A stretch of DNA of 64,000 nt from Palsa-504 sp963834685 (GTDB taxonomy: Bacteria > Actinomycetota > Actinomycetes > Streptosporangiales > Streptosporangiaceae): positions 81,579 through 145,578 of the forward strand of contig CAWICW010000003.1 in the NCBI GenBank assembly GCA_963834685.1. Direction: 5' to 3'. Numbering within the stretch: position 1 is the first letter of the stretch; the number at the start of each line of letters is the position of its first letter. The position numbers and the translations under genes are program-made. Under the pieces are notes generated by a model that saw nothing but the letters and a program-made list of their open reading frames with translations, had not been told where the DNA came from and made no database searches. This document shows, one piece after another, positions 1-8,165 of this stretch.

Positions 1-1
1 C

Positions 2-379
2 CGCATCCGGCCGGGCACTCCCGGCCTCGATGAAGACCCTACGCCGGAGATGCTGAGGCGCAGGCGCAGGGAGCCGGAGGACTTCCCGATCCGCGTGCAG
101 TTCTCCGATGGCCGTACGGCCATCAGCGGAAGATCACGCGGTGACTTTGAACCCCCAGGGCCGATCCTGCAATCGCGCGGTGGCGGCGGCACCTCGCACT
201 CTCAGCTCTTTCGGTGGTGGGTGTGGCCGCTGCCCCCGGCCGGGCCGCTGCAGTTCATCTGCCAGTGGCCGGTGTACGGGATCAACGAAACGCAGGTGGG
301 CATCGACGGACAGCTGATCCTCGACGCCGCTCGCCGGAGCGTCCAGCTCTGGCCAGAAGATGACCCGGACGCCGCATAG
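2..379 (+). CDS. Conserved actinobacterial hypothetical protein, 5'-truncated by window edge
   Basis: The reading frame is open from the first bases of the window, so the true start probably lies upstream. The internal ATG at 50 opens a basic stretch that looks like the middle of a protein. The C-terminal part (PPGP, SRGGGG, WVWPLPPAGPL, then ILDAARRSVQLWP) resembles a family of short actinobacterial proteins of unknown function that I recognise only by that Trp/Pro-rich block. No signal peptide, membrane segment or catalytic motif is visible. The gene is followed by about 140 bases without a clear gene. The function is unknown. Confidence 0.55.
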   Translation, partial: RIRPGTPGLDEDPTPEMLRRRRREPEDFPIRVQFSDGRTAISGRSRGDFEPPGPILQSRGGGGTSHSQLFRWWVWPLPPAGPLQFICQWPVYGINETQVGIDGQLILDAARRSVQLWPEDDPDAA

Positions 380-519
380 ACCGCACGGGATATACCCGAC
401 CCGGTGGATATCGCCTCTGAAAACCTAGGTCACAGCGCTCGAGGTCACGGACCAATCTGAACGGGTCCGGATGCCCGTGGGGAACCATGGTGAGTCCGCT
501 GCCGTGGCAAGCTACCTTC

Positions 520-717
520 ATGGCAGATGACAAGCCGGAGCCCACACCCATGATGAGGGTAACGGCGGCGATGGATGAATTCATGGCAACGGTACTGCGC
601 CACCTGCGCACGGGGCAGGGCAGCCCCCTGGAAGAACTGGGCCTCGAGAAGGCAGCGGACGAGCTGCGGAACTGGCGGCCCGATATCCCAGGTTCAGGAG
701 CACAGGATCAATCGTGA
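520..717 (+). CDS. Small hypothetical protein (65 aa)
   Basis: The short frame starts at ATG 520 (an alternative upstream ATG is at 487) and is acidic and helical in character, with a middle segment reading MDEFMATVLRHLRTG. I recognise no family. The composition is less biased than that of the antisense frames, which mildly favours real coding. It sits between the truncated gene at the left edge and a tRNA-like fragment. It could be spurious. Confidence 0.3.
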   Translation: MADDKPEPTPMMRVTAAMDEFMATVLRHLRTGQGSPLEELGLEKAADELRNWRPDIPGSGAQDQS

Positions 718-826
718 CCGCGGCGTGCCGGATCGAGCAGTTGAGATCGCGCGGGATATACACGGGATGATCTTGTTTGGCATGATGGGCACCGCCCGCT
801 GAAAGCCCAGGGCGTTGACGCGTTCT

Positions 827-852
827 CGCGGGTCCGAATCCCACGCCCTCCG
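827..852 (+). other. tRNA 3'-end-like fragment (T-arm plus acceptor strand)
   Basis: The stretch reads as a T-arm with loop TCCGAAT inside a GGG/CCC stem, followed by CGCCCTCCG, as at the 3' end of a tRNA gene. No matching 5' acceptor strand is found upstream at tRNA distance, so a complete tRNA is not present. It is followed closely by a strong hairpin. The simplest reading is a leftover attachment-site or tRNA remnant; chance similarity is possible. Confidence 0.35.
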
Positions 853-877
853 CTTTGTGATGTCTCAGGACATCGAA

Positions 878-911
878 AAGACCCCGAACCTGCGTTGGGG
901 TTCGGGGTCTT
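878..911 (+). terminator. Strong intergenic hairpin, probable terminator
   Basis: A 13-bp perfect inverted repeat (AAGACCCCGAACC at 878-890, its complement at 899-911) encloses an 8-base loop. It lies just downstream of the tRNA-like fragment and a smaller GATGTC/GACATC hairpin, as expected for the terminator of a former tRNA gene. There is no long T tract, but actinobacterial terminators often lack one. Confidence 0.55.
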
Positions 912-1084
912 CGTGTCGGCGGGCGGGCGTGGTGTGCCGGGTGCGGCTGGCACGGGGCGCACGCGGCCACCTCTTCCACCTTGCGTGAGGTGGGTACATA
1001 TACGCACAGGACCCGGTACGAGAACATCCCGGGATCCGTGCCGCTCGGCCAACAGACCGGAATGATCTACACACGGAGGGCCGC

Positions 1085-1519
1085 ATGACGTCATACAAGC
1101 ACGTTCCGCACCCGCACATTCTGCACCGGAAGGCGGCGCGCCCGGTCAAGGTGGCCGACCAGTTCGCTCGGACCAGCGCGGTCACCCGCTTCAACACGGC
1201 CTTCGCCCTGAAGATCACGGGCGCCGTCGGCTCCATGTGGTGCGCGTACATCTTCGCCGCCATCGCCCTGTTCGGCCTGCCGTCCGCCATCAAAAACGGC
1301 CTCGGCGGCATCGTGCAATGGATCGCGCAAACGTTCCTTCAGCTGGTGCTGCTGTCGATCATCATCGTGGGCCAGAACGTGCAGGCTGCGGCGTCTGACG
1401 CGCGAGCGGAGAACACCTACCAGGACGCCGAGGCGGTTCTGCATGAAGCCCTGCAGATCCAGGAACACCTGCTCACCCAAGATCAGGAACTGCAAAAGCT
1501 TATCGCCACACTGTGCTGA
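1085..1519 (+). CDS. DUF1003-like small membrane protein
   Basis: The 144-residue protein has a basic N-terminus, then two predicted membrane helices (about residues 44-63 and 75-97). A soluble helical tail of about 45 residues follows (DAEAVLHEALQIQEHLL). The block FNTAFALKITGAVGSMW followed by IAQTFLQLVLL and IIIVGQN is typical of a short DUF1003-like actinobacterial family. Function is unknown; the topology suggests a membrane anchor with a cytoplasmic helix. The ATG at 1085 is preceded by GGAGGG at 1075-1080, which supports the start. It appears monocistronic. Confidence 0.75.
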   Translation: MTSYKHVPHPHILHRKAARPVKVADQFARTSAVTRFNTAFALKITGAVGSMWCAYIFAAIALFGLPSAIKNGLGGIVQWIAQTFLQLVLLSIIIVGQNVQAAASDARAENTYQDAEAVLHEALQIQEHLLTQDQELQKLIATLC

Positions 1520-1770
1520 CCTGTGACTTTGCAGACAGGCCCCGCACCGGTCGACCTAGCGGACGGCCGGCGATCCGGCGAACCCCGCGATGCTGAGGGG
1601 AGCTTTCCCGGCCGGCCCTCGGGCGCGGACGTCACCGGGTGAGGTCCCGGTATCGCGCATCTCGTATCCGAGCGCCCGTTTCCCCGTCCCGTGCCTGGCG
1701 TTTACTGTTACGGGCACCTCGTACGGATGCCCTCCACTGGTCCTGATCCTGGGCGAGTAATCTCAGCGGC

Positions 1771-2796
1771 ATGGGAAGCCAGGCCCTGCCCCCGGTCAGC
1801 GTGCTCGAGCTCGCCGGCCTATGGCAGTTCGCCCCGGTCGTGACCGCCTTCGTCATGCTGGCGGCCGGGCTCTATCTCTGGGGCGTGCTTCGGGTGCGCC
1901 GGCGCCATCCGGCCCGGCCGTGGCCGTGGTACCGGACCGCCTTGTTCCTCAGCGGCCTGGCCGTGATCGTGATCGCGACCGAGAGCGGTGTGGGCAGCTA
2001 CGACGACGTGCTCTTCTGGGATCACATGGTGCAGCACCTGCTGCTGCTGATGGTGGCGCCGCCGCTGCTCGTGGTCGGGCAGCCGGCCACGCTGCTACTG
2101 CATGCGAGCCGGAACCCGGTGCACACCTGGACCAAGAAGCTGCTGCGCTCCCGCGTGGTGACCTGGATTACCTGGCCCCCGTTCGGCGTCGCCCTCTACG
2201 TCGGGGTGATCGTGGGCACGCACCTGACCGGGTTCATGAACGTGGTGCTGTCCAACGACACCGTGCACGAGGCCGAGCACGTTCTCTTCCTGGTCGCCGG
2301 TTACCTATACTTCCTGCCCCTGATCGGCCGGGAACCGATCCGCTGGCGGGTCTCCTATCCGTCCCGGATCTTCCTGCTCTTCCTGGCCATGCCGGTGGAC
2401 GCCTTCACCGGCCTGGTGCTCGGCTCCGAGAACGCGAACCCGTTCCCTCTCCTGGCCCAGGGCCGCCCTAGCTGGGCGCCGAGCCCGCTCACCGACGTGC
2501 ACATCGGCGGCGCGGTGATGTGGGTCGGCGGAGCCGGCCTGATGTTCGTCCTCATGATGACGGTGTTCTTCGCCTGGAGCCGCGAGACGCGCGCCGACGG
2601 CGGGCTCGGCTGGCTCGAGACCGCGCGCCGGACGAACTTCGCCGCACGGGTCAGCACGCACCAGGAGACCGTCGTCGGCCCGGGCGTCCCCGCGCAGGCC
2701 GCCCGGGCCGACGCGGACGAGAGCGTGGACGACGACGAGCACCTGGCCGCGTACAACGCCTACCTGGCCCGTCTCAACGAGCAGCACGATCGCTGA
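1771..2796 (+). CDS. ctaG: Cytochrome c oxidase assembly protein, Caa3_CtaG family
   Basis: The 341-residue polytopic protein has about seven hydrophobic helices. The family signature WDHMVQHLLLLMVAPPLL (residues 83-100) is followed by VVGQP, and the histidines of helix pairs (DHMVQH, HEAEH) are retained. Members of this family help deliver copper to the CuB centre of aa3/caa3-type oxidases or are found fused to CopD copper importers. The last ~70 residues are hydrophilic and acidic (ADESVDDDEH), probably a cytoplasmic tail. No oxidase or copper genes lie next to it, so it acts away from its partners' genes. The ATG start at 1771 has only a weak ribosome-binding site. Confidence 0.85.
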   Translation: MGSQALPPVSVLELAGLWQFAPVVTAFVMLAAGLYLWGVLRVRRRHPARPWPWYRTALFLSGLAVIVIATESGVGSYDDVLFWDHMVQHLLLLMVAPPLLVVGQPATLLLHASRNPVHTWTKKLLRSRVVTWITWPPFGVALYVGVIVGTHLTGFMNVVLSNDTVHEAEHVLFLVAGYLYFLPLIGREPIRWRVSYPSRIFLLFLAMPVDAFTGLVLGSENANPFPLLAQGRPSWAPSPLTDVHIGGAVMWVGGAGLMFVLMMTVFFAWSRETRADGGLGWLETARRTNFAARVSTHQETVVGPGVPAQAARADADESVDDDEHLAAYNAYLARLNEQHDR

Positions 2797-2830
2797 ACGG
2801 GCCGCGGCTGCGACACGCCGATACGGTTTT

Positions 2831-2856
2831 CTAGTCAAATCTAGGGCTCAGGCTAG
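2831..2856 (+). repeat. Upstream CTAG cluster (three CTAG at 10- and 12-bp spacing)
   Basis: CTAG occurs at 2831, 2841 and 2853, overlapping the 9-mer CTCAGGCTA (2847-2855) and followed by CTCACCATA. CTAG is normally rare in such G+C-rich genomes. A matching cluster lies just after the AAA+ ATPase gene. Helical-turn spacing suggests a protein-binding site, possibly an operator for the ATPase gene. Confidence 0.45.
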
Positions 2857-2933
2857 ATCTCACCATAGAGTCCGATGCTATGAGCGAGCTGCAGCGCCTC
2901 AAAGGCGCCCCGTAAGCGAGCGGAGACACAGCC

Positions 2934-4118
2934 ATGGATCCGGTGCGCAATCCCTATGCTCCCGGCGCGGGCCAGCGGCCGCCCGAGCTCACCGGGCGGG
3001 ACCGGGAGATCAGCCAGTTCGAGGTCGTGCTGGAGCGGATCGCCCGCGGCCGCCCCGAACGGAGCATGGTGCTGACCGGGCTGCGCGGCGTGGGTAAGAC
3101 GGTGCTGCTGAACACGTTCCGGTCCATGGCGCTGCAGCGGCTTTGGGGCACCGGGAAGATCGAGGCCAGGCCGGGCCAGTCGATCCGGCGGCCGGTCGCG
3201 GCGGCGCTGCACATGGCGGTGCGCGAACTCGCGCCCCGGCACCGGGCCCCGGACCGGGTCGAGTACTTCCTCGGCGTCCTCAAGACGTTCGCGCTGCACG
3301 ACCCGAAGGCCCCCAAGGGCAGCACGGTCACGGTCGGGCTGGGCATCGACGTGCCCGCCCAGCGCGGCCGGGCCGATTCCGGTGACCTGGAGGTCGACCT
3401 CACCGAGCTGTTCGCCGAGGCGGCTTCGGTGGCCGCCGACCTCGGCGTGGGGATCGCCCTGTTCGTCGACGAGATGCAGGACGTGCCCGCCGGGGATGTG
3501 TCCGCGCTCTGCGCCGCCTGCCACGAGCTGTCGCAGACCGGCGGCCCGCTCATCGTGGTCGGAGCCGGCCTGCCGCACCTGCCGTCGGTGCTCTCGGCCA
3601 GCAAGAGCTATTCCGAGCGGCTGTTCCGGTACGCCAGGATCGACCGCCTGGACCGGGAGGCCGCCGACCTCGCGCTCATCGCCCCGGCGCAGCGGGAGGA
3701 CGTGACCTTCACCGCCGGCGCGCTCGACGCGCTATACGCCGCGGCCGACGGCTACCCCTACTTCGTCCAGGCCTACGGCAAGGTCACCTGGGACGTGGCC
3801 GCCTCGAGCCCGGTGACGGCCGCCGACGTCGGTATGGCCGCCCCGGAGGCAGAGGGCGAGCTGGCCGTCGGCTTCTTCGGCAGCCGTTACGAGCGGGCCA
3901 CGCAGGCTGAACGGGAGTACATGCGGGCCATGGCCGCCACCGGGGATGACCCGGTGCCGACCTCGGTGGTCGCCGACGAGCTCGGGCGCAAGCCGTCGAG
4001 CCTGTCGCCGGCCCGGGACGGCCTGATCAAGAAGGGGCTGATCTACAGCTCCGAGCGGGGCTTGATCGCGTTCACCGTCCCGCATTTCGGCAAGTTCCTG
4101 CGCTCGCAGCCGGCCTAG
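2934..4118 (+). CDS. AAA+ ATPase with C-terminal winged-helix (Orc1/Cdc6-like architecture)
   Basis: The 394-residue protein has a Walker A motif GLRGVGKT (residues 49-56), a Walker B motif IALFVDEMQDV (about 174-184), a sensor-like VVGAG segment and a C-terminal winged-helix-like region (VVADELGRKPSSLSPARDGL). This P-loop plus wHTH layout is typical of stand-alone actinobacterial ATP-binding proteins related to archaeal Orc1/Cdc6 and STAND-like ATPases. The role is unproven; nucleotide-dependent DNA binding is an inference. It starts at ATG 2934 and appears monocistronic. CTAG-rich repeats of similar design flank it on both sides. Confidence 0.75.
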   Translation: MDPVRNPYAPGAGQRPPELTGRDREISQFEVVLERIARGRPERSMVLTGLRGVGKTVLLNTFRSMALQRLWGTGKIEARPGQSIRRPVAAALHMAVRELAPRHRAPDRVEYFLGVLKTFALHDPKAPKGSTVTVGLGIDVPAQRGRADSGDLEVDLTELFAEAASVAADLGVGIALFVDEMQDVPAGDVSALCAACHELSQTGGPLIVVGAGLPHLPSVLSASKSYSERLFRYARIDRLDREAADLALIAPAQREDVTFTAGALDALYAAADGYPYFVQAYGKVTWDVAASSPVTAADVGMAAPEAEGELAVGFFGSRYERATQAEREYMRAMAATGDDPVPTSVVADELGRKPSSLSPARDGLIKKGLIYSSERGLIAFTVPHFGKFLRSQPA

Positions 4119-4131
4119 GCGGATGGCGGGC

Positions 4132-4183
4132 CTCAGGCTACAACTCCATAATGCCGTCTAGCGTGGCGCCTAGAGTCTCCTAG
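4132..4183 (+). repeat. Downstream CTAG cluster mirroring the upstream one
   Basis: After the ATPase stop codon the 9-mer CTCAGGCTA recurs (4132-4140), followed by CTCCATA. CTAG then occurs at 4158, 4170 and 4180, a 12- and 10-bp spacing that mirrors the upstream cluster. The paired clusters bracket one gene exactly, so they may be regulatory sites or the edges of a small mobile cassette. Confidence 0.45.
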
Positions 4184-4316
4184 ATAACGACAGACTCGCC
4201 AGTTCCGGGTGCCCCAGGACCTCGCCGGTGCCCGCGTCGATGAAAAGCACCGTTTCTCGTGCGGTCGCCCGGCTGCGCATTGACGCGGACTCCACGAGGA
4301 TTCCGGCGCCCGAGCC
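4170..4316 (-). pseudogene. C-terminal remnant of a secreted/anti-sigma-type protein
   Basis: On the minus strand a 48-codon open stretch ends at a TAG (plus-strand 4170-4172). It contains GAGILVESASM and ETVLFIDAGTGEVLGHPEL, which reads like the last beta-strands of actinobacterial CU044_5270-type or similar proteins. There is no start codon context and an in-frame stop lies just upstream, so it is a decayed fragment. The family assignment is weak. Confidence 0.3.
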
Positions 4317-4453
4317 TTAACGCGGTAAATCGCGACTTATCCTGCTTTATCGGTATGGGCGGGCATTAATTGCGGCTCCGCAGGGTCTACTGCGGGCCGC
4401 CTGACTCATGGCACTATCAGGTATGCAGGTCAGCACCCATAGGAGGTAGCTCG

Positions 4454-6088
4454 GTGCGCAGCACGATCATGGACATCCCGCTGACGATCGCGTCGATCAT
4501 GCGCTACGGAACGTCCATATTCGGTGATCGCGAGGTTGTCACCTGCACCGAGGATGGCACCCGGCGCCGCACCTACGCCGAAGCGGGCCGCCGCGCCGCG
4601 CGGCTGGCGAACGCGCTGCGCCGCCTGGGCGTGGACTCCGACCAGCGCGTAGGCACCTTCATGTGGAACAACGCCGAGCACCTCGAGGCCTATCTGGCCG
4701 TGCCGTCTATGGGCGCGGTGCTGCACACGCTGAACATCCGGCTTGCCCCGGCCGAGGTGGGCTACATCGCCACCCACGCCGACGACTACGTCGTCGTCGT
4801 GGACGCCTCGCTGGTCTCGAGGTTCGCCGAGATCCTGCCGCACGCGCCCGCCGTCAAGCACGTGATCGTGTCCGGGGCGCCGCTCAGCCAGACGCCCGGG
4901 GCCGACGAGCTTACCGGCGTGGCCGTGCACGAGTACGAGGAACTGCTGGCCGCCGAGCCGGACTCGTTCGACTGGCCCGCGCTGGATGAATTCTCGGCCG
5001 CGGCGATGTGCTACACCAGCGGGACTACCGGGCACCCCAAGGGGATCGTCTACAGCCACCGGTCCAGCTACCTGCACTCGATGGGTGCCTGCCTCGGGAA
5101 CGCCTTCAGCCTGTCCGAACGGGACCGCGTGCTCCCGGTCGTGCCCATGTTCCACGCCAATGCGTGGGGCCTGGCCTACGCCGGCCTGCTGTCCGGCGCC
5201 GCCCTGATCATGCCCGACCGGTACCTGCAGCCCGCCGCGCTCGTCCGGCTGATCGGCGACGAGCGGGTCACCGTGGCCGGCGGGGTGCCGACCATCTGGG
5301 CCGGCGTGCTCACCCACATGCGGGCCGAGGGCGGTGACCTGTCCTCGCTGCGCCTGGTCATCGCGGGCGGATCCGCGGTCCCGCACGCGCTGCAGGTCAG
5401 GTACGAGCAGGAGCTCGGCGTGCGGCTGCTGCAGGCCTGGGGCATGACGGAGACCTCGCCGCTGGCCAGCGTGGCCAACCCGCCCCCCGGCGTCAGCAAG
5501 GAGGAAGAGTGGTCGTACCGGGACAGCCAGGGCCGGGTGTTCTGCACCGTCGAGGCCCGGCTGGCCGGAGACGCCGGGGCGCTGCTCCCGGCCGACGGCG
5601 AGGCAGTCGGCGAGATCGAGGTCCGCGGCCCATGGATCACCGGGTCCTACTACCAGGACGACGACCCGGGTAAGTTCCACGACGGCTGGCTGCGGACCGG
5701 AGACGTGGGGACGCTGGACGAGCGCGGCTTCATCCGGCTGAGCGACCGGGCCAAGGACGTGATCAAGTCCGGCGGCGAGTGGATCTCCTCCATGGAACTG
5801 GAGAACGTCCTGATGGCCCACCCCGATGTGGCCGAGGCCGCGGTGATCGGAGTCGCCGACGACAAGTGGGGCGAGCGGCCGCTCGCGGCGGTCGTGCTGC
5901 GAGCCGGCGCCGACGTCACCGCGGAGAAGCTCCGGGCCTTCATGGCCGAGCAGATCCCGCGCTGGCAACTGCCCGAGCGCTGGTGCTTCGTCGCCGAGGT
6001 GCCTAAGACCAGCGTGGGCAAGTTCTCCAAGCGGACCATGCGCGAGGCCTACGCCGGCGGCGACTACGAGGTCATCGAGGTGCGCTGA
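4454..6088 (+). CDS. Medium/long-chain fatty acyl-CoA synthetase (AMP-forming, AlkK-like)
   Basis: The 544-residue ANL-superfamily enzyme activates a carboxylic acid to acyl-AMP and then acyl-CoA. The AMP-binding loop YTSGTTGHPKG lies at about 187-197. WGMTETSP (motif III), GWLRTGDVG (motif V) and the C-terminal catalytic lysine region TSVGKFSKR are all present. The close match to AlkK/FadD-type medium-chain ligases favours fatty-acid substrates. The GTG at 4454 is chosen because AGGAGGTAG lies at 4441-4449; the longer frame from 4370 has no comparable site. It stands alone, upstream of tRNA-Ser. Confidence 0.88.
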   Translation: MRSTIMDIPLTIASIMRYGTSIFGDREVVTCTEDGTRRRTYAEAGRRAARLANALRRLGVDSDQRVGTFMWNNAEHLEAYLAVPSMGAVLHTLNIRLAPAEVGYIATHADDYVVVVDASLVSRFAEILPHAPAVKHVIVSGAPLSQTPGADELTGVAVHEYEELLAAEPDSFDWPALDEFSAAAMCYTSGTTGHPKGIVYSHRSSYLHSMGACLGNAFSLSERDRVLPVVPMFHANAWGLAYAGLLSGAALIMPDRYLQPAALVRLIGDERVTVAGGVPTIWAGVLTHMRAEGGDLSSLRLVIAGGSAVPHALQVRYEQELGVRLLQAWGMTETSPLASVANPPPGVSKEEEWSYRDSQGRVFCTVEARLAGDAGALLPADGEAVGEIEVRGPWITGSYYQDDDPGKFHDGWLRTGDVGTLDERGFIRLSDRAKDVIKSGGEWISSMELENVLMAHPDVAEAAVIGVADDKWGERPLAAVVLRAGADVTAEKLRAFMAEQIPRWQLPERWCFVAEVPKTSVGKFSKRTMREAYAGGDYEVIEVR

Positions 6089-6186
6089 CGCGGACGGCCC
6101 GGCCCCGGCGCGGCCCGGTGGGATTGCTTTGCCGGGGCGGGGTCAGTCCCGGTACGCTATGGCCCACCGCACCTGCTGGTGCGGGT

Positions 6187-6278
6187 GGAGGATTCGCCTA
6201 GTCCGGTCTATGGCGCCGCACTGCTAATGCGGTTGGGCTTCACGGCCCTCCGGGGTTCAAATCCCCGATCCTCCGCCA
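6187..6278 (+). tRNA. tRNA-Ser(GCT)
   Basis: The acceptor stem GGAGGAT pairs with ATCCTCC (6268-6274), followed by discriminator G and an encoded CCA. The anticodon stem CCGCA/TGCGG encloses loop CTGCTAA, giving anticodon GCT. A long variable arm and a T-arm CGGGG-TTCAAAT-CCCCG complete a class II tRNA-Ser. The last 30 bases before CCA are repeated exactly at 8860-8889, so this gene was probably an integration target. Confidence 0.95.
6246..6275 (+). repeat. Left copy of 30-bp att-like direct repeat inside tRNA-Ser
   Basis: These 30 bases cover part of the variable arm, the T-arm and the acceptor 3' strand of tRNA-Ser(GCT). They recur identically at 8860-8889, in the same orientation. Phage and ICE integrases commonly use exactly this part of tRNA genes as attB. 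Confidence 0.65.
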
Positions 6279-6282
6279 CCTG

Positions 6283-6328
6283 AGCAGCAGCACGCCCGAG
6301 CGCTCAATCTCGGCGGACTGCTGCTTTC
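6283..6328 (+). terminator. Terminator of tRNA-Ser(GCT)
   Basis: AGCAGCAG (6283-6290) pairs with CTGCTGCT (6318-6325). The stem encloses a second, G+C-rich stem and is followed by a short TTTCT tract. It lies directly after the tRNA CCA end. Confidence 0.6.
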
Positions 6329-6550
6329 TGCTGTCCAGGACCCGTGCGCGCACAATGCGCGCACGTCGCCGTCATTGCGCCACGCTAGGCATCTCCTGTA
6401 GCGGGAGCGTCACCCTGTCGCTGCCGCCGAGTCGCTGCCCAGGATCCGGTCCTGACCGAGGTGCTTTCACCCGCGGCCGGGTGAGGCGCATCACGGGGGT
6501 GCACGAGATTCTTGACACGTCCCGCACCCTCAGAAACGCAGGAGTATGAC

Positions 6551-6997
6551 ATGACGACGAAGGCCGCCTTTGCCCCCGAGGAATGGACGGTGGTCCTTGA
6601 AGGGCCGCCCACAGCGGGCATGATCGTGCTTACCGCAGCCCACGGGGGCACGTTCCGTGAAACCATCGCCATGTCCAAGGCCTACACCGAGGCACGCGCC
6701 GAGCACGGCGAAAGCGAGCTGCTCGATGAGATCGTGTCGGCGAAGCCGAAGATAGACCACACGAGGTATCACTCTGCCGAAGAGCTCAGAGACAACGGGC
6801 TCGGGCACCTCCGCGACGCCATGGCGCTGCTGGAGAGTAAGGCGACCGCCGGGGAACGCGATGATTACCGGCACTTCGTCCTCACCCTGGCCAGCAAGGT
6901 CGCCGCCGCCCACCGGGAGCACGGGCAGAGCGTGAGCCCTGCGGAGGCAGAGGCCATCCAGCAGATCACGGCGGCGCTCGGCACGACCGGCTCCTGA
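6551..6997 (+). CDS. TerB-like / conserved hypothetical protein (148 aa)
   Basis: The ATG at 6551 is preceded by AGGAG (6541-6545), which decides the start over the longer frame from 6512. The protein is soluble and mostly helical. It carries a characteristic block GPPTAGMIVLTAAHGGTFRET near residues 17-37 and EEIVSAKP-like and LRDAMALLESKATA segments. It resembles the TerB-like (tellurite-resistance B fold) helical family common in actinomycetes, whose role is unknown. It is the first gene of the tRNA-flanked island and appears monocistronic. Confidence 0.7.
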   Translation: MTTKAAFAPEEWTVVLEGPPTAGMIVLTAAHGGTFRETIAMSKAYTEARAEHGESELLDEIVSAKPKIDHTRYHSAEELRDNGLGHLRDAMALLESKATAGERDDYRHFVLTLASKVAAAHREHGQSVSPAEAEAIQQITAALGTTGS

Positions 6998-7252
6998 CCG
7001 GGCACGTCGGCCTGTTACCACCGTCCGGGAGTTATCTGCGCGGCGAGTCGCGTCCGGGGACGCGCGGCGTCGCTCAGGGCTGGCCGTGCCGATCGGTGCC
7101 CGTTGACGTCGCCGGCGATCACCTGCAAGAGGTGAGCCGTGGCGCGGGGTGCTTGGGCTTCAATGACCTCATGGCGGTGATTTTCGGCTTCGACCGGCAC
7201 GGTGACGTGCCCGGCACGTCGCCGGCGCCGGGGTGAGACGGGAGAGAAGGCC

Positions 7253-7906
7253 GTGATCCTTAACCTGATGCTGATCGGCCTGGCGGTCACGCTCGACCCG
7301 CTGCCGCTGACGGCCTTCCTCGTCGTGCTGCCCTCCACGCGAGGCGCGCGCAAGGGCGCGGCGTTCGTGTTCGGGTGGCTGGTATCCCTAGCTATCGTGG
7401 TCACGGTCACGGTCCTGGCTACCGGCAATAACCCGCCCAAGCCGGCCACGGCCCCGTCGCTGGCCGCGCTGGCGGTCAAGATCGTGCTCGGCGTCGTCCT
7501 GGTCAGGATCGCGGTCCGTCAGATTCGGGCCAGAGGGCGGCCCAAGCCGCCCAAGAAGCCGCCCAAGTGGCAGGCGCACGTGGACAGTATGTCCCCGTGG
7601 TTCGCCCTGGCCCTGGCCCCGGCCCTGCAGCCCTGGGTGCTGATCGGCGCGGGCGCGGCCATCGTGGTGGAGGCCAAGCTGTCCAGCTGGCAAAGCTTCC
7701 TGGCCCTGGGCTTGTACTGCGTCCTGGCCTCTTCGTCCTACCTGGCCTTGGAGATCTATGCCGTTGTCAGGCCCGCCCAGAGCCAGGCGCTCCTGGTCAG
7801 ATGCAGGACCTGGGTCGACTCCCACACCGACCAGGCGATCATCGTGGGGAGCCTGATCATCGGTTTGTGGTTCATCGCCGACAGCCTCTACCTGATCGTC
7901 TCCTAG
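7253..7906 (+). CDS. GAP/Sap family membrane protein (LysE-like fold)
   Basis: The 217-residue polytopic membrane protein has about six hydrophobic segments. It starts with ILNLMLIGLAVTLDPLPL, the typical first helix of the actinobacterial GAP (Sap, sulfolipid-1-addressing protein) family, and has a basic loop RGRPKPPKKPPKW before the second half. Mycobacterial relatives help move glycolipids or peptidolipids across the envelope; the substrate here is unknown. The GTG at 7253 follows GGGAGAGAAGG. It sits inside the degenerate tRNA-Ser island and is intact. Confidence 0.75.
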   Translation: MILNLMLIGLAVTLDPLPLTAFLVVLPSTRGARKGAAFVFGWLVSLAIVVTVTVLATGNNPPKPATAPSLAALAVKIVLGVVLVRIAVRQIRARGRPKPPKKPPKWQAHVDSMSPWFALALAPALQPWVLIGAGAAIVVEAKLSSWQSFLALGLYCVLASSSYLALEIYAVVRPAQSQALLVRCRTWVDSHTDQAIIVGSLIIGLWFIADSLYLIVS

Positions 7907-7931
7907 CCTCCGGTCACAAGAGCAGGCGCGA

Positions 7932-8165
7932 ATGGTCGATCTGGACGTCGGCGACGACAGGCAGGCTGCGGCTCCGTCGCTGCGACGGATGCTGGTGCCG
8001 CTGGCCCTGGCCCAGTTCATCTGCAGCTTCGCGGGCGCGGCACTGCTGACCGGCGTTCTTTGGCGAGGCCTGCAGTTCTTTTCGGCTATGTCGTCGGCCG
8101 CACCCTCTGTACTGAGCGTGGCCGCCAGGCGGCTAAGCGACACTACCGCGGTGGCAGCGTTCTAG
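7932..8165 (+). pseudogene. N-terminal remnant of an MFS transporter
   Basis: The first ~40 codons read like the start of actinobacterial MFS exporters (RRMLVPLALAQFICSFAG). The frame then loses similarity and ends after 77 codons, where an intact gene would continue for about 400. The tail overlaps the end of the convergent nuclease gene. It is a truncated transporter left in a decaying island. Confidence 0.5.

Noticed and set aside
4430..5968. 512-codon open frame on the minus strand
   Set aside because: It is the antisense of the acyl-CoA synthetase gene. Composition is Gly/Arg/His/Val-rich as expected for shadows in G+C-rich DNA, with no family motif.
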